Shown: positions 30,701 through 38,714 of the stretch, piece after piece
Layout of the letters: the number at the start of each line of letters is the position of its first letter
Numbering within the stretch: the stretch's first letter is position 1
NCBI GenBank assembly: GCA_003427395.1
Contig: BFEA01000027.1
Coordinates: 468,514 to 508,678 of the forward strand
Reading direction: 5' to 3'
DNA: 40,165 nt
Source of the DNA: Chara braunii
Lineage: Eukaryota; Streptophyta; Charophyceae; Charales; Characeae
Translations under genes and position numbers: made by a program
Notes under the pieces: model-generated
Told to the model about the DNA's origin: nothing
The model's input: the letters and a program-made list of their open reading frames with translations, nothing else
Databases searched by the model: none

Positions 30701-32215
30701 TTATAACCTGTTGCTGCTGTATGGGCGACATTCAGCCGATCTGCGGGGCGGCCCAAATACAAAGCGAAAACCTGGAGGTCATCAACTACAATTGAAGAAG
30801 CACACGCGGCACGGGCCGCATAACAGAAGGCCTTAGTAAAAGCATAACGAAGCTGCTGATACAGTCGCATTACATAGCACAGCACATGCAACAATCTCTG
30901 TTTCAGTAAACAAACCAAACAGCCTCACCATTTATGTGCTCAAGGATCGTATGTTGGCTTAACATACATCGAAGAGATCAACGAGATAGCACATCAGATC
31001 CTTCATTTGGAAATTAACCCGGTCTATACACATTTCAAGCAATCGTTCAAAGTGTGTCACAATTATGGCTGGATAATTCATTTGATGCGAACAGGCTTTC
31101 AAGAATACTGCACATCCAGTCTATAATCTAGAGATCAAACGTAACAACAACTTACATTCGTGTACAGAAATACTGAGCAAAATCGACGATGCCTACGACA
31201 CAAACAACGTTCTTCGCTTCCACCATCATCATCGTCGAAAACCGATCTCCACTCAACCTATATATCCATCATCATCCTCGAACGATCCACTGACCATCCA
31301 CTATTACCGTTAGCGTACTCATGATGAACTGGTTCTAATAACTCCAGCGTCATCCGCACACACCGTACAGAAAATACGCCCGCGATAGATCCCGCTCCTC
31401 GTCGGGAGCCGTGAATAAACCGTACCCCGAGCACGCCAACTCTTCCGCTTCCATGTCGAACAGCACAACCTGAAAAACCAGCTCCCTATAGAACGCTTAA
31501 GCGCGGCTGGCAGTCGATAGCTAGAGACACCACAAACTGCATTCCAAATCTGCCGTTTCCCCCCAACTACAACGCACAGTCGTTACAGCTGTATTTAGAC
31601 TGAAAGATGCCCCAAGTAGAGCTATAATGACCGTGCGCTCTATTCGAGGGCAGAAGGTACCAGTGGTCGCAAACCTGTGAGAGTTGCTAAGATGCCCCTA
31701 CCGTTCGATGTTCACCCTAACCTAACTGTAACGAAGGAAAATCAGACTTCACATACCTGTGACAAGTGCAGGTGCGTTCCTTCTTCAGGCGTGACTGTAA
31801 CCGGCTTCGACCCCCCCGGCACCTCGATCCCTGCAAGGCGCGACCATTTCAGCATCCAATCAATCACACAGACGAAATCAGAAGTCCATCAGCATCATCG
31901 AAAGAATTGAACCACTCCAGTTCAGCTCGGGGCGAGCGTCATAAACCTCCCATAGCCGCTTTGTGTGTGCAAACGATCTGAACACAATCAACTCTCTGAT
32001 TGTCAGCCAGTCATCCAACAACCATGGAAATTTGCATGCGCTCACTGGCAAACATCCGCCCTTAAAATAACCTAAGACAATCGTAAGGCAGCAATAGTCG
32101 ACAAATCGAGGAGCCGACCTTGTCATTGCAATTGCATTACTGAATAGATAGACACAGAGACGCATATTCGACAACATGCTTGGAGGGGTAGGCACGGCTT
32201 ACCCCAGGCCATCAT
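18685..32215 (-). CDS. HDT: HD2-type histone deacetylase (HDT family), at least ten exons
   Basis: This is a plant-type HD2 protein: a nuclear and often nucleolar chromatin protein with a nucleoplasmin-like pentamer domain, acidic tracts and usually a C2H2 finger, acting in histone deacetylation and rRNA-gene silencing. The exons, read on the minus strand, are 32215-32203, 31830-31757, 29007-~28771, 28012-27952, 27172-27035, 26397-26285, 23873-23733, 23228-23132, 19836-19718, 18984-18938 and a candidate last exon 18754-18685. All junctions are GT-AG, and phases match at every junction except the uncertain end of exon 3. Residues 1-~95 form the nucleoplasmin-like domain: [40 protein letters not shown]. 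Lys/Ala-rich and Asp/Glu-rich blocks follow, then FTCKECNR. The His pair of the finger was not found. A nucleolar FKBP shares the first domain, but no FKBP domain is present. Total length is roughly 370 residues. Confidence 0.88.
18938..18984 (-). CDS. HDT: HD2 exon 10, zinc-finger CxxC half
   Basis: A 47-nt exon between acceptor ggttttcag and donor gtgagt. It encodes [16 protein letters not shown] with the last codon split (phase 2). The spacing of Phe, Cys-x2-Cys and Asn-Arg is that of the first half of the C2H2 finger ending many plant HD2 proteins. Confidence 0.85.
19718..19836 (-). CDS. HDT: HD2 exon 9, Lys-rich segment
   Basis: A 119-nt exon after gtgtgcag, ending before gtaatg. It encodes repeated [13 protein letters not shown]-type Lys/Asp/Gly residues and [10 protein letters not shown]. 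It enters at phase 1 and leaves at phase 0, agreeing with exons 8 and 10. It is probably a nuclear or nucleolar localisation and nucleic-acid contact region. Confidence 0.85.
20643..20723 (-). ncRNA. C/D-box snoRNA-like gene, family A copy 1
   Basis: Read on the minus strand it opens with GTAAGGAATGC, which pairs perfectly with the closing GCATTCCTTAC (11-bp terminal stem). Box C is GTGATGT (consensus RUGAUGA), D' is CTGA in AACCTGACAG, C' is ATGATAG and D is CTGA next to the stem. The sequence before D' (AAATCTCGTTAAC) is complementary over 11 nt to TTAACGAGATT, a conserved segment of 25S/28S rRNA, which suggests a 2'-O-methylation guide. It is the best-preserved A copy. It is processed presumably from the HD2 intron. 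Confidence 0.8.
20859..20929 (-). ncRNA. C/D-box snoRNA-like gene, family A copy 2
   Basis: The terminal stem is GAATGC with GCATTC. Box C is GTGATGT, D' is CTGA (AACCTGACC), C' is ATGATAA and D is CTGA. The D'-adjacent guide CATCTCGTTAAC keeps 10 nt of complementarity to TTAACGAGAT of 25S rRNA. The region before D differs from copy 1, so only the D' guide appears constrained. Confidence 0.75.
20976..21052 (-). pseudogene. Decayed family A snoRNA copy 3
   Basis: It aligns with the other A copies (TGATAGA-type C', CTGACAG, GTTAACGA guide core, GTGATG box C). However, box D has become CTGC, the terminal stem is broken, and the guide carries a G-to-A change relative to the rRNA complement. It is probably non-functional. 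Confidence 0.6.
21167..21239 (-). ncRNA. C/D-box snoRNA-like gene, family A copy 4
   Basis: The terminal stem is GGAATGC with GCATTCC. Box C is GTGATGT, D' is CTGA (AACCTGATC), C' is a divergent ATGAGTGA and D is CTGA. The D' guide AAATCTCGTTAAC is identical to copy 1. The sequence upstream (CCCC, CTGCTACAGAATCG) resembles that upstream of copy 2, so stem and spacer were duplicated together. Confidence 0.72.
21634..21704 (-). ncRNA. C/D-box snoRNA-like gene, family B copy 1
   Basis: On the minus strand a perfect box C (ATGATGA) follows a short stem, then the guide AAAAACGTCGCTATC, a CAGA-type D', a CATGATCG-type C' and box D CTGA. The guide is complementary over 11 nt to ATAGCGACGTT, a conserved segment of 25S/28S rRNA near the peptidyl-transferase domain. 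The closing stem is only 3-4 bp. Confidence 0.72.
22186..22256 (-). ncRNA. C/D-box snoRNA-like gene, family B copy 2
   Basis: The terminal stem is GTGC with GCAC. Box C is ATGATGA, the guide is AAAACGTCGCTATC, D' is CAGA, and C' is the well-kept TGATGATAGA. Box D is CTGA. The guide matches ATAGCGACGTT of 25S rRNA. Confidence 0.77.
22310..22380 (-). ncRNA. C/D-box snoRNA-like gene, family B copy 3
   Basis: The terminal stem is GTGC with GCAC. Box C is ATGATGA, the guide is CAAAACGTCGCTATA, D' is CAGA, C' is ATGATCG and box D is CTGA. It is close in sequence to copy 5, including the flanking GCTAGGATAC-like spacer. Confidence 0.76.
22454..22524 (-). ncRNA. C/D-box snoRNA-like gene, family B copy 4
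   Basis: The terminal stem is GTGC with GCAC. Box C is ATGATGA, the guide is AAGACGTCGCTATC (10-nt match to ATAGCGACGT), D' is CAGA, C' is ATGATCG and box D is CTGA. Confidence 0.74.
22595..22665 (-). ncRNA. C/D-box snoRNA-like gene, family B copy 5
   Basis: The terminal stem is GTGC with GCAC. Box C is ATGATGA, the guide is AAAACGTCGCTATA, D' is CAGA, C' is ATGATCG and box D is CTGA. It is the first B copy to be transcribed on the host strand, about 470 nt after exon 8. Confidence 0.75.
23132..23228 (-). CDS. HDT: HD2 exon 8, basic segment with likely NLS
   Basis: It runs from acceptor tggcag to donor gtacga (97 nt, phase 0 in, phase 1 out). It encodes [20 protein letters not shown] and a [14 protein letters not shown] tail. 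GKKRP and KAEKKAK are plausible nuclear localisation elements, and the TPK motifs could be phosphorylated. Confidence 0.85.
23733..23873 (-). CDS. HDT: HD2 exon 7, acidic tract
   Basis: A 141-nt, 47-codon exon (phase 0 to 0) from acceptor gcgacag to donor gtaagt. About 35 of 47 residues are Asp or Glu, ending in DMDELLAKP. Acidic tracts of this kind follow the nucleoplasmin-like domain in HD2 proteins and bind basic histone tails. Confidence 0.88.
24720..24943 (-). ncRNA. Pair of ~85-nt intronic units with complementary ends (possible divergent snoRNA)
   Basis: Unit 1 (24720-24802) is closed by AAAGCGC and GCGCTTT. Unit 2 (24854-24943) is closed by GCGC and GCGC. Both read, on the HD2 strand, GCGCGATGATTAAA, then CGGTCTTCAACCT, then GCAGACTTA, then TTGATGAGCGC. 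A box C-like ATGATTA and an ATGA next to the stem resemble a divergent C/D snoRNA, but there is no clear CTGA box D. They lie in HD2 intron 6, between exons 6 and 7. Confidence 0.35.
25801..25894 (+). repeat. 12-bp tandem repeat in HD2 intron 6
   Basis: About eight units of ATGAAACTYSAC. Because the unit is four codons long it gives open frames on both strands, but these are repeat artefacts. Confidence 0.95.
26285..26397 (-). CDS. HDT: HD2 exon 6, Ala/Lys then acidic segment
   Basis: A 113-nt exon (phase 1 in, phase 0 out) from acceptor gcatgtag to donor gtgagt. It encodes [20 protein letters not shown], then [18 protein letters not shown]. The [10 protein letters not shown] stretch has the look of casein-kinase sites. 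Confidence 0.85.
27035..27172 (-). CDS. HDT: HD2 exon 5, Lys-rich segment
   Basis: A 138-nt exon from acceptor cttgcacag to donor gtgagt, phase 1 in and phase 1 out. Its first two bases complete the Glu codon begun in exon 4. It encodes [20 protein letters not shown], then [19 protein letters not shown]-type sequence. Confidence 0.86.
27952..28012 (-). CDS. HDT: HD2 exon 4, acidic segment
   Basis: A 61-nt exon (phase 0 in, phase 1 out) with donor gtcagt. It encodes [20 protein letters not shown]. The acceptor (gacggag) has a weak pyrimidine tract, so the left boundary is a little uncertain. Confidence 0.78.
28771..29007 (-). CDS. HDT: HD2 exon 3, core of nucleoplasmin-like domain
   Basis: It begins after the acceptor gtatcag, in phase with exon 2, giving the join [13 protein letters not shown]. 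The frame continues [36 protein letters not shown] and VYVIGY, the hallmark strands of the HD2 N-terminal domain. The 3' edge is uncertain: 28771 keeps phase 0 for exon 4 but uses a weak gtaccg donor. Confidence 0.88.
29549..29671 (+). repeat. ~60-bp tandem duplication in HD2 intron 2
   Basis: AGTGGCAGTGGAGTACAACA begins two near-identical units (from 29549 and 29612), each ending AAGCTATGGAGTC. The first unit has three extra bases (GAA). Confidence 0.9.
30088..30555 (+). pseudogene. Plastid 16S rRNA fragment in the nucleus (NUPT), split by a MITE
   Basis: Recognisable 16S blocks occur in order: TGACAT, ACGGGAACACAT, TGCTGCATGGCTGTCTTCAG, GAGATGTTGGGTTGAGACCC, GCAACGACCGCAACCCTCGT, then after the insertion TTGCCATTATGGAACTCTAG, AGAGACTGCCGGTGATAA, GACGTCAAGTCAGCAT, ACACACGTGCTACAATGGC and GCAACTCGGCTACATCA. 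The GCCATTATGGAACTCTAGAG string and CCTTATACATCCTGG are plastid-like. It covers about E. coli positions 980-1350, carries scattered substitutions, and is interrupted at 30225-30329. It lies in intron 2 of HD2 and on the opposite strand to it. Confidence 0.93.
30225..30329. mobile_element. Hairpin MITE, copy 3, inside the 16S pseudogene
   Basis: A 105-bp element flanked by TA (30223-30224, 30330-30331). Its ends CCGTCTTCAGCCGAATACAA are complementary to its other end, and the interior reads GCTGCATCTG with its complement. Removing it restores ...CCCTCGTTTCTACTTGCCATT, the expected uninterrupted rRNA sequence, which proves both the element ends and the TA duplication. Confidence 0.9.
31364..31469 (-). 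other. Exon-like open stretch inside HD2 intron 2
   Basis: After a good acceptor (ctggtttttcag) a frame of 35 codons opens with [17 protein letters not shown] and ends before gtgtgtg. Its composition looks like protein. It enters at phase 0, as exon 2 leaves, but exits at phase 1 and so would break the frame of exon 3. It could be a cryptic or alternative exon, or chance. Confidence 0.25.
31553..31657. mobile_element. Hairpin MITE, copy 4
   Basis: It shares ACAACGCACAGTCGTTACAG, TTTAGACTGAAAGATGC and AGCTATAATGACCGTGCG with the other copies. The right flank is TA (31658-31659); the left TA appears mutated to TG. It lies in HD2 intron 2, between exons 2 and 3. Confidence 0.82.
31757..31830 (-). 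CDS. HDT: HD2 exon 2, N-terminal strands
   Basis: A 74-nt exon from acceptor cttgcag to donor gtatgtg. The first two bases complete the Gly codon begun in exon 1, and 24 codons follow: [20 protein letters not shown], then HLSQ. It leaves at phase 0. The His in HLSQ (about residue 26) aligns with the His proposed as catalytic in plant HD2 proteins. Confidence 0.9.
32203..32215 (-). CDS. HDT: HD2 exon 1, 13-nt start exon
   Basis: ATGATGGCCTGGG precedes a strong donor (gtaagc). It gives MMAW plus the first base of Gly, so the protein begins MMAWGIEV, close to the M-x-F-W-G-V/I-E-V start of HD2 proteins. Phase 1 agrees with exon 2. The upstream base context AAG is favourable, and no alternative start was seen. 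Confidence 0.8.
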
Positions 32216-33430
32216 CTTGACTAGCGTGGGAAATGCGAACCCTCGAAAGTGCCAACGCCGTCAGAGGAGTCGAACGCAGGTGGGCGATGGAGTACACAAA
32301 GGAGAGCAGCTTCGTCGCAGCTATCAAATATAGATCAGGTCAAGTCGGCCTCCCGTGCGGTGGCGTGCGACGTGCCGTCTACGGAAGCCAGAGATGGCGG
32401 CGCAAGATCGACCTCCTTTCCCGACGGCAGTTCCTCTGCTCAGTGCAGCAGAACTTTCGCTGCCCGCGCCACCGAGGAAGAGAATCGGCTCGGCTGAACA
32501 AAACAGATGCGATGAGTCGGAACCTGCTTGTTCGACAGGCTGCGCTCGGACGTGTGTAAAGACTTTGCTTGGGCCCAGATAATGCCGATGCCGATGCCGA
32601 GCTTGGGGTGCAGTCTCCCCCACCACGACGGCCGGCGGCGCATAGAGACTACAACTCCCTCACAGAGCTCTCGTTGCTCTTACCGAGCGCCAAACGGCGC
32701 AGCACGCTGGAAGGCTCGGGCACAGCTACGGTACCCCACGACACCCTGCAGTGAGATTCCCGCGCTATCTGCCGAGGACCGAAGCAGGGGGCAAGCCGCT
32801 AACCTGCCCTCAGGGACACCCGTTAAATTGGGTTGGAACGGTAATGAGAATGCCCAGGCCAAGTGAGCTCGGTTTCATCACAATCGAACTGATAGGTATG
32901 CAGATCGGCAACTCCCGAGAAGGTCTGGTAGGCGTGCCGGCGGACATCGGTGACGATGTCGCCCAGATTGGAAGTTGGAAGGGCCTGCGAAAAACACCAA
33001 GCCCTGGCCTTGGGGTACAATGAAGGGCAGGTTGGACTGGGATGCGATATGGTCTTAGCCGATGTTGCTACGTAGGCGCAGCAGATGAGCCACCAGGGAG
33101 AGGTCCCATTTGCACGGACTGGCTTGACGGCCGGGCACCCATCGGCCAGGGTTGTGCGTACTCGGCAGTGCACTTGCCAGCGGATAGCTGGGCATCCAGG
33201 AGTGCAGAAGGACAGCTGTGCTGTCCACAAGCGGCTATGCTGCTTTATGTTACCGTTTCTTTCTTGTTGGGAAAATGTTTGGCAAATTTGGTTGGATGCC
33301 CCTAATATGCGGCATTTTGAGTTATGCCCCTCAAAGGTTCGACATTCACCTGAGCTACCAGCCGAGCCGCCTGGGTTGCCTTATACTGGCCCAGGTGGGC
33401 CAGACCTGGCCCCAGTCGAGGTACATTCCC
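32216..33430. other. GC-richer region upstream of HD2, no recognised gene
   Basis: This should include the HD2 promoter and 5' leader (minus strand). On the plus strand there are overlapping open frames (for example 32233-32559, 32569-32754, 32751-33023) with Ser/Pro/Arg-rich or mixed composition. 32569-32754 reads in part SPPPRRPAAHRDYNSLTEL. None matches a family I know with confidence. It could hold a divergent gene or simply be GC-rich non-coding DNA. Confidence 0.4.
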
Positions 33431-33850
33431 CCTTGTGGTGGTGCTACTCTACCCTGTATGTGTTGGTCTCCAGGAGAAGGGTCCCAATGGCCACTTACTT
33501 CGGTAGTCTGTTCACTGCCAGTTGCCAACTTATAAAAACGCCGAAATTGACGTCTAAAAGGGAACACACCACCATTCACATACAGATTTACCAAGGCAGG
33601 TAACGAAAACCACGCATCACAGAAAAACGAGTTCTTCGAGGAAAAGGGTTTCGTGGTTTACGTGTTTACACGCAAAATACACAGAGCAACTTGAGAGCTT
33701 ATTTCCCCCTCTCGCTGCTACCCAAAAGGTATTCCTCCCCCCTCTCACCACTCCAAAACTGGCTATCCAAATTCCAACAGATGACAATATGTACAATCTC
33801 TCCGGAATACGAGGCAACCATCATCGTCTTCGGACAATCTTTGTCCACCT
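33430..33850 (-). repeat. ~400-bp dispersed repeat unit, reverse copy 1
   Basis: It is the reverse complement of the unit repeated at 35950-38700: GGGTCCCAATGGCCACTTAC, TGCCAGTTGCCAACT, GTAACGAAAACCACGC, GAGAGCTTATTTCCCCCTCT and CGGACAATC-type strings appear in the mirrored order. Confidence 0.75.
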
Positions 33851-33929
33851 TTAGGCAAAAAATAATACTTTAAAACACCAGTACTTTAGGGACACTTTTC
33901 TCCAGGTCTGGAAACGCCCTGCACCAAAA

Positions 33930-35230
33930 AAAAAAAAAAAAAAAAAATCGGCACAAATCTTTTTTTGGCTAGTGCCGCCAGCTGGAGACCAAACCCTGAA
34001 AGATATGGCAACATCCAAACTGTATCTTTGAAAATGTACCGGGGAAACGTATTGACCGTTTAAGGTGTAAGGTACTTGCGGGTGAAAGGTGTCCAATCTG
34101 CCATGTCATGGTCCCACTTTGTCCTAAAAGCGAATAGGGTCATGCAACGCTGATATAAGTGTGAAATAGTTTCTTCCTCCTGCCCATGGAACCGAGACAA
34201 AAGATTTGCAATTTGTGACTTGGTCGCTTGCCACTTTGTTGTCACTACTGCTACATGTATGATGAGCCATAGCAGCCACACTTGTTCCTGATTAGGCAGC
34301 ATCACATTAAGCCACGCGAAACGTTGCATCATGTTTGATGTCAATGCTACAAGCGATGTATGAGGGACCTAATCCCTTTTGGCCTGTCTAATTGTCAACT
34401 CTTTTATAATCCCATATGGCTCTATTAACTGCCAGTATAAGGACCAAGTTGAAACTTGCAACAATGACACTTTGTGGTGCTGAAGTTTTTTTGGAGGACA
34501 GAAGAGGGTCAGATCCCCTTCCAACTCAGCCTACCTTTGAGGGATATGGTATGCCTTGAAGGTGCGTTTACCAAAACGACACTCCCTTACCATATCCACA
34601 ATAGTGAATTGCTCCTCTCTAACTCTTTATGGTCGATCGATTTGTTGCTTTATCCCAAGCCGCATGACACATCCTATAGAAGTCACATACCAACTTTCCA
34701 GCATAAGTCAAGCATCAAGTCATTTTTTCTCCTCTCGAACCACCGTTCCCACTTTACAATCATCCAATGGTTCATTCCCTGCCACAAAGAAGGGGACCTC
34801 AAGTCTTCCCTATTTTGCCACCAACCCTTGTCCTATTGCAACGGATTTCTGAGTTCGATGGAACGCGATGACTGCTACTATCACATGCCATAATAACGGC
34901 CCATATCATTTTCGGCTTAAGATTCTATAAGAGCTGGTTTTTCAGTAGACAATGACAGAGAACCTGCAATTGCGTTCTCAATTTGGCCGCGATCGTTTCC
35001 ATGGAGACCAAAGACGTCTGATCCCTCGAGTTTGTTGCCAGATATTGTTATCCATATCATGCTTGTAGTGTTGGTACTTGATCATTTAAGTTTATAACGC
35101 CCAGCCTGCCGGCAGATTTCGGTTGAACGAGTTTCCGCCATGTCACTGTTTTACTTCTTGACCACAATAATTTCCCTATGGTTGTTTGATGTGAATTGGA
35201 AGTTGTGATTCAACAGCTGCATTACGACAA
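33930..35230 (-). pseudogene. Decayed LINE-like reverse-transcriptase remnant
   Basis: On the minus strand, 34344-34060 reads RFAWLNVMLPNQEQVWLLWL, then a GQEEETISHLYQRC motif and FAFRTKWDHDM. This pattern (W-rich helix, then E-E-T-x-x-H-L-x-x-x-C) is that of the zinc-binding region at the end of plant non-LTR retrotransposon reverse transcriptases, although the first Cys pair is lost. Farther upstream on the same strand the frames are broken by stops. A long poly-T on the minus strand (poly-A at 33926-33947 on plus) could be an internal A/T tract. No catalytic RT motif was seen. Confidence 0.45.
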
Positions 35231-35554
35231 CATACTAAAGAAATGAAATAGTATAAGTACTAACAATTAGCGTTTTACCTCTTACTCTGTACTTTCGACA
35301 TCTTGTGATCGTCCTTATGGGACTTTCGTTGCTACCTCCTCCGTCTGCGTTAGTGCTCATATGTGTGTATTCTCCGCAACTTGTGATCGTTTTTATGACT
35401 TTCATTGCCGCCTCCTCCGTTTGTGTTACAATTGCTTCCTCCAATGGTGTATACATGCCAAATTGTGCACATTTTCTCACATTTGTTATATAGGAATATC
35501 TCACTTCCCTCACGTAGAGTCTAACCCACTTTCCCCTTGCAGTGATCCCAATTC

Positions 35555-35950
35555 AGCGTGTGCGTGCTGGTCTTCAAGGAAAGGGTCCCATTAGCCACTT
35601 ACTTACATTGCCCCTTAATTGTTGGTTGCCAACTCATCACAACAACTTTTAAAAAATCCAAAGAAGAACGAAACACCATTCACATAAAGAGTTACCGAGG
35701 ATAGCAAATGGAAACCATTCCCTATAGAAAAGTGAGCACTCTAGCAGAGGGGCTCCATACCCTAAGTGTCTATGCTCAAAATCCACGGAGATTATCAACC
35801 TGAAATTTTTTTTCACTGCCTCCATCGTTGACATTCTTTCCCCTACCGATCACCCACCCCTCGTTATCCAAACTCCCCAACTTCCTAGAGTACTGACAAT
35901 CATCATCGCCATCGCAACATGTTTGTCCACCGCTCCAAAGAGGTTGTATG
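35555..35950 (-). repeat. ~400-bp dispersed repeat unit, reverse copy 2
   Basis: It contains GGGTCCCATTAGCCACTTAC, GAGTTACCGAGG, GAAAAGTGAGCACTC, GGGGCTCCATACCC, ATCCACGGAGATT and GTTATCCAAACTCCCCAAC. It meets a forward copy head-on at about 35950, which makes an inverted junction. Confidence 0.75.
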
Positions 35951-38710
35951 CATTGACATTTGTTGGGGAATTTTGACGACGAGATGATAGTGGTCAATGG
36001 GGGAAAGAAAGTTTTTTGGATAGCAACGAGATGAGCAGTGAAATAAGCTCTCAAGTTGACAACGTTTGCGGATTTTAAGCGCAAATAGATAGGGCATGGA
36101 GCCCCTTCCCTTGAGAGCTTGTTTTTTTATGGTTCGTGGTTTTCATTCCTACCTTGGTAAATCCGGATGAGAATGGTGCTTCATTATTTTTGGGACGTAT
36201 ATTAAGCCACGGTGACATATTTACAACGAACAGTGAAGGGACTAACCAAGTGCTCGAGGGACCATAGTCCATGACCACAATGCGGTAATGACAATGGCTG
36301 CCTAGTACTCAAGGAAAATTGTATGCATTTTCATTTGTTGGGGCATATGAACAACGAGGTGTGAGTGGTAAGAGGGGAAAATAAGACCTCATGGGTAGCA
36401 AGAGGAGAGGGAGTTGAATAACCTTTTAGTTTGACAATCACTATGGATTTTAGCGCAAACATATATGACCCGAACCCCCTCTGTTCGAGAGGCTGCTTTT
36501 CTATGATGAGTGGTTTTCGTCTCCCGCATTGTAGGTTTGGATACGAATGACACTTCATTCTTTTTTTTACGTTTATTGAGTCTCGACAACAAGGTGTGAA
36601 ATTGTTAGAGAACGAAAGAAGGCCTATTGGATAGCAATAAGCGAGGCGGTGAAATACGCTCTCAGGTTAGCAATCTCTATGGATTTTAAGCACGGACTCG
36701 AAGGTTTTAGAACCCTTGTGCTCAAGAGATTGTTTTTCTATGGTGAGTGGTTTCCTTTACCGACCTTGGTAAGTGTGGATATGAATGACACTTCTTTATC
36801 TTTTGGGCGTTTACTAAGTCGTTGTCATGAGTTGGCAACTACCCAAGTAACTAACTAGCGAAACCCTTCTTTCGGAGACCATCTCACACAGGGCGAGGTG
36901 AACAAACACGGTGCTACGACGATGATGGCTCCCTAGTACTCAAGGAAGGTTGTACGAGTTGTCATCTGTTGGGGAATTGGACGATGAGGTGTAGAGTGGC
37001 CAAAGAGGGGAAAAAAACCTCTTGAGTAGCAACGAGAAAGGTGGTCTCATGTTAGCAATTTTTGCGGAGTTTGAGCACAAACACTTCAAGCCCGAAGTCC
37101 CCTTTCTCAAATGCTCGGTTTTATACTGTTCGCGGTTCTCATTCACTGTCTTAATAACTCTTGTGAATTATGGTTTGTTCTCTTTCGAACGTCTATTGAG
37201 CCGTTGTGCTGAGCTAGCATCTGACAGTGAAGGGACTACGCAAGTACGTGGCCAATTTGAGCCCTCTTGAAGACCGACACATATAGAGCAAAGTGGACAA
37301 ACACAGTGTGACGACGACGATGGATGCCTAATACTCTTAGGAGGTAAAACGCTTTGCCAACTATTGGGGAGTTTGGAGAAGAGGTGGAGTGGTTATAGGG
37401 GGAAAGAAGGCCTCCTGGGTAGCAACTAGAGAGGTAGTAAAAGGAAAGATGGTTAATGGAAGACCTAAAATTCGAGTTTTTTGCCGCATCACCACAAGCA
37501 ATGTCATTGAAAATTTTGCGAATAAACAATGCAGGCTCATAATATAAACATAAAAAAAAGAAAACATACATATCATACAAAAAAGGAAGAAAAAAAAAAA
37601 AACTTTCAGAAAAATATGGCAATTTTTGTGAAAAATTCGTGAAAAATGACACCTCCTATTACACCATTAGTGAGTGAAAGAATCTCTCAGGTTCACAACA
37701 TCTGCAAATTTCGAGCATGGACATATAGGGCTTGGAACCCCTCTGCTCGAGTGCTCATTTTTCTATGGTGTGTGTTTTTCCTTCCCCGTCGTGGTAACTT
37801 CAAATGTGAATGGTCGCCCGTTCCCTTAGCATTTATTCAGCTGATGTGATGAATTGGCAACTGATAGTGAAGCGGCTACCCAAATAAATGGCTAGTGGGA
37901 CCGTTCTACCGAAGACCAACACAGAAAGGGCGAAGTGGACAACAAAGTGACATGATGGTTATACGCGCTGCTATTTGTTGGGGAATGTGGACAACGAGGT
38001 GTGGAGTGGTCAGAGAGAGAAACAAGGCCTCTTGGGTAGCAACGAAAGAGGCAATGAAATAAACTCTCAAATCGGCAATCTCTACAAATTTTGAGTGCAG
38101 ACACATTGGGTCTGAGGAGCCCCTCTGTTCGAGTGCTCACTTTTGTATGGCGTGTGGTTTTTGTTCCCTGCCTTGGTAACTTTGGATATGAATGGTGGTT
38201 CATTCTCTTTTGGATGTTTAATGAGTCGGGTGATGAGCTAGCAACCGACAATGAAGGGATACACAAGTAAGCGGCTAGTGGGACCCTTTTCCTGGACGCC
38301 TACACACATAGGGAGAAGTGTCATCGCCGAAGGTGCGACGGCGGTGACAGATACCTAGTACTTGAGGGAGGCTATATGGGTTGCCATTTGTTGGGAAACT
38401 TTGACGACGAGGTGTACAATGGTCAAGAGGTGGAAACAAGCTCTATTGGGTAGCAACGAGGGAGTTAATGAAAGAGGATCTCACATTGACAATCTTTGCA
38501 GATTTTGAGCGTAACATTTTTTTTAGTGCATGTTTTTTTGTCTCCACCACAACTTTTCTATGGTGCGTGGTTTTCACTCTTCACTTGGTAACTCGGGATA
38601 CGAGTTGCAGTTCATTCACTTTTGAATGTCTGTTGAGCCATGGTGATGAGCTGACAACTGACAATGCAGGGACTACGCAAGCAAGTGGCCTTTAGACCCT
38701 TCTCCGAAAG
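35950..38710 (+). repeat. Degenerate tandem array of ~375-415-bp units
   Basis: Units are marked by TTTGTTGGGGAATTTTGACG-like strings near 35964, 36339, 36968, 37363, 37976 and 38390, with one truncated unit near 36580. Shared blocks are GGGTAGCAACGAGAGAGG, TCTATGGATTTTAAGCGC, CTATGGTGAGTGGTTTTC, GGATATGAATGACACTTC, GATGAGTTGGCAACT, GTGAAGGGACTACCCAAGTA and GCCTAGTACTCAAGG. One unit carries a ~220-bp AT-rich insertion (about 37440-37660). No coding frame is conserved between units. Confidence 0.85.
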
Positions 38711-38714
38711 ACCA

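Noticed and set aside
18685-32215. Nucleolar FKBP (nucleoplasmin-like domain plus peptidyl-prolyl isomerase)
   Set aside because: The N-terminal domain is shared with such FKBPs, but no FKBP domain was found downstream, and exon 10 carries a CxxC finger half typical of HD2.
32569-32754. Resemblance of HRDYNSLTELSLLLP to a bHLH helix
   Set aside because: The basic region and second helix are absent; the likeness is too short to support a call.
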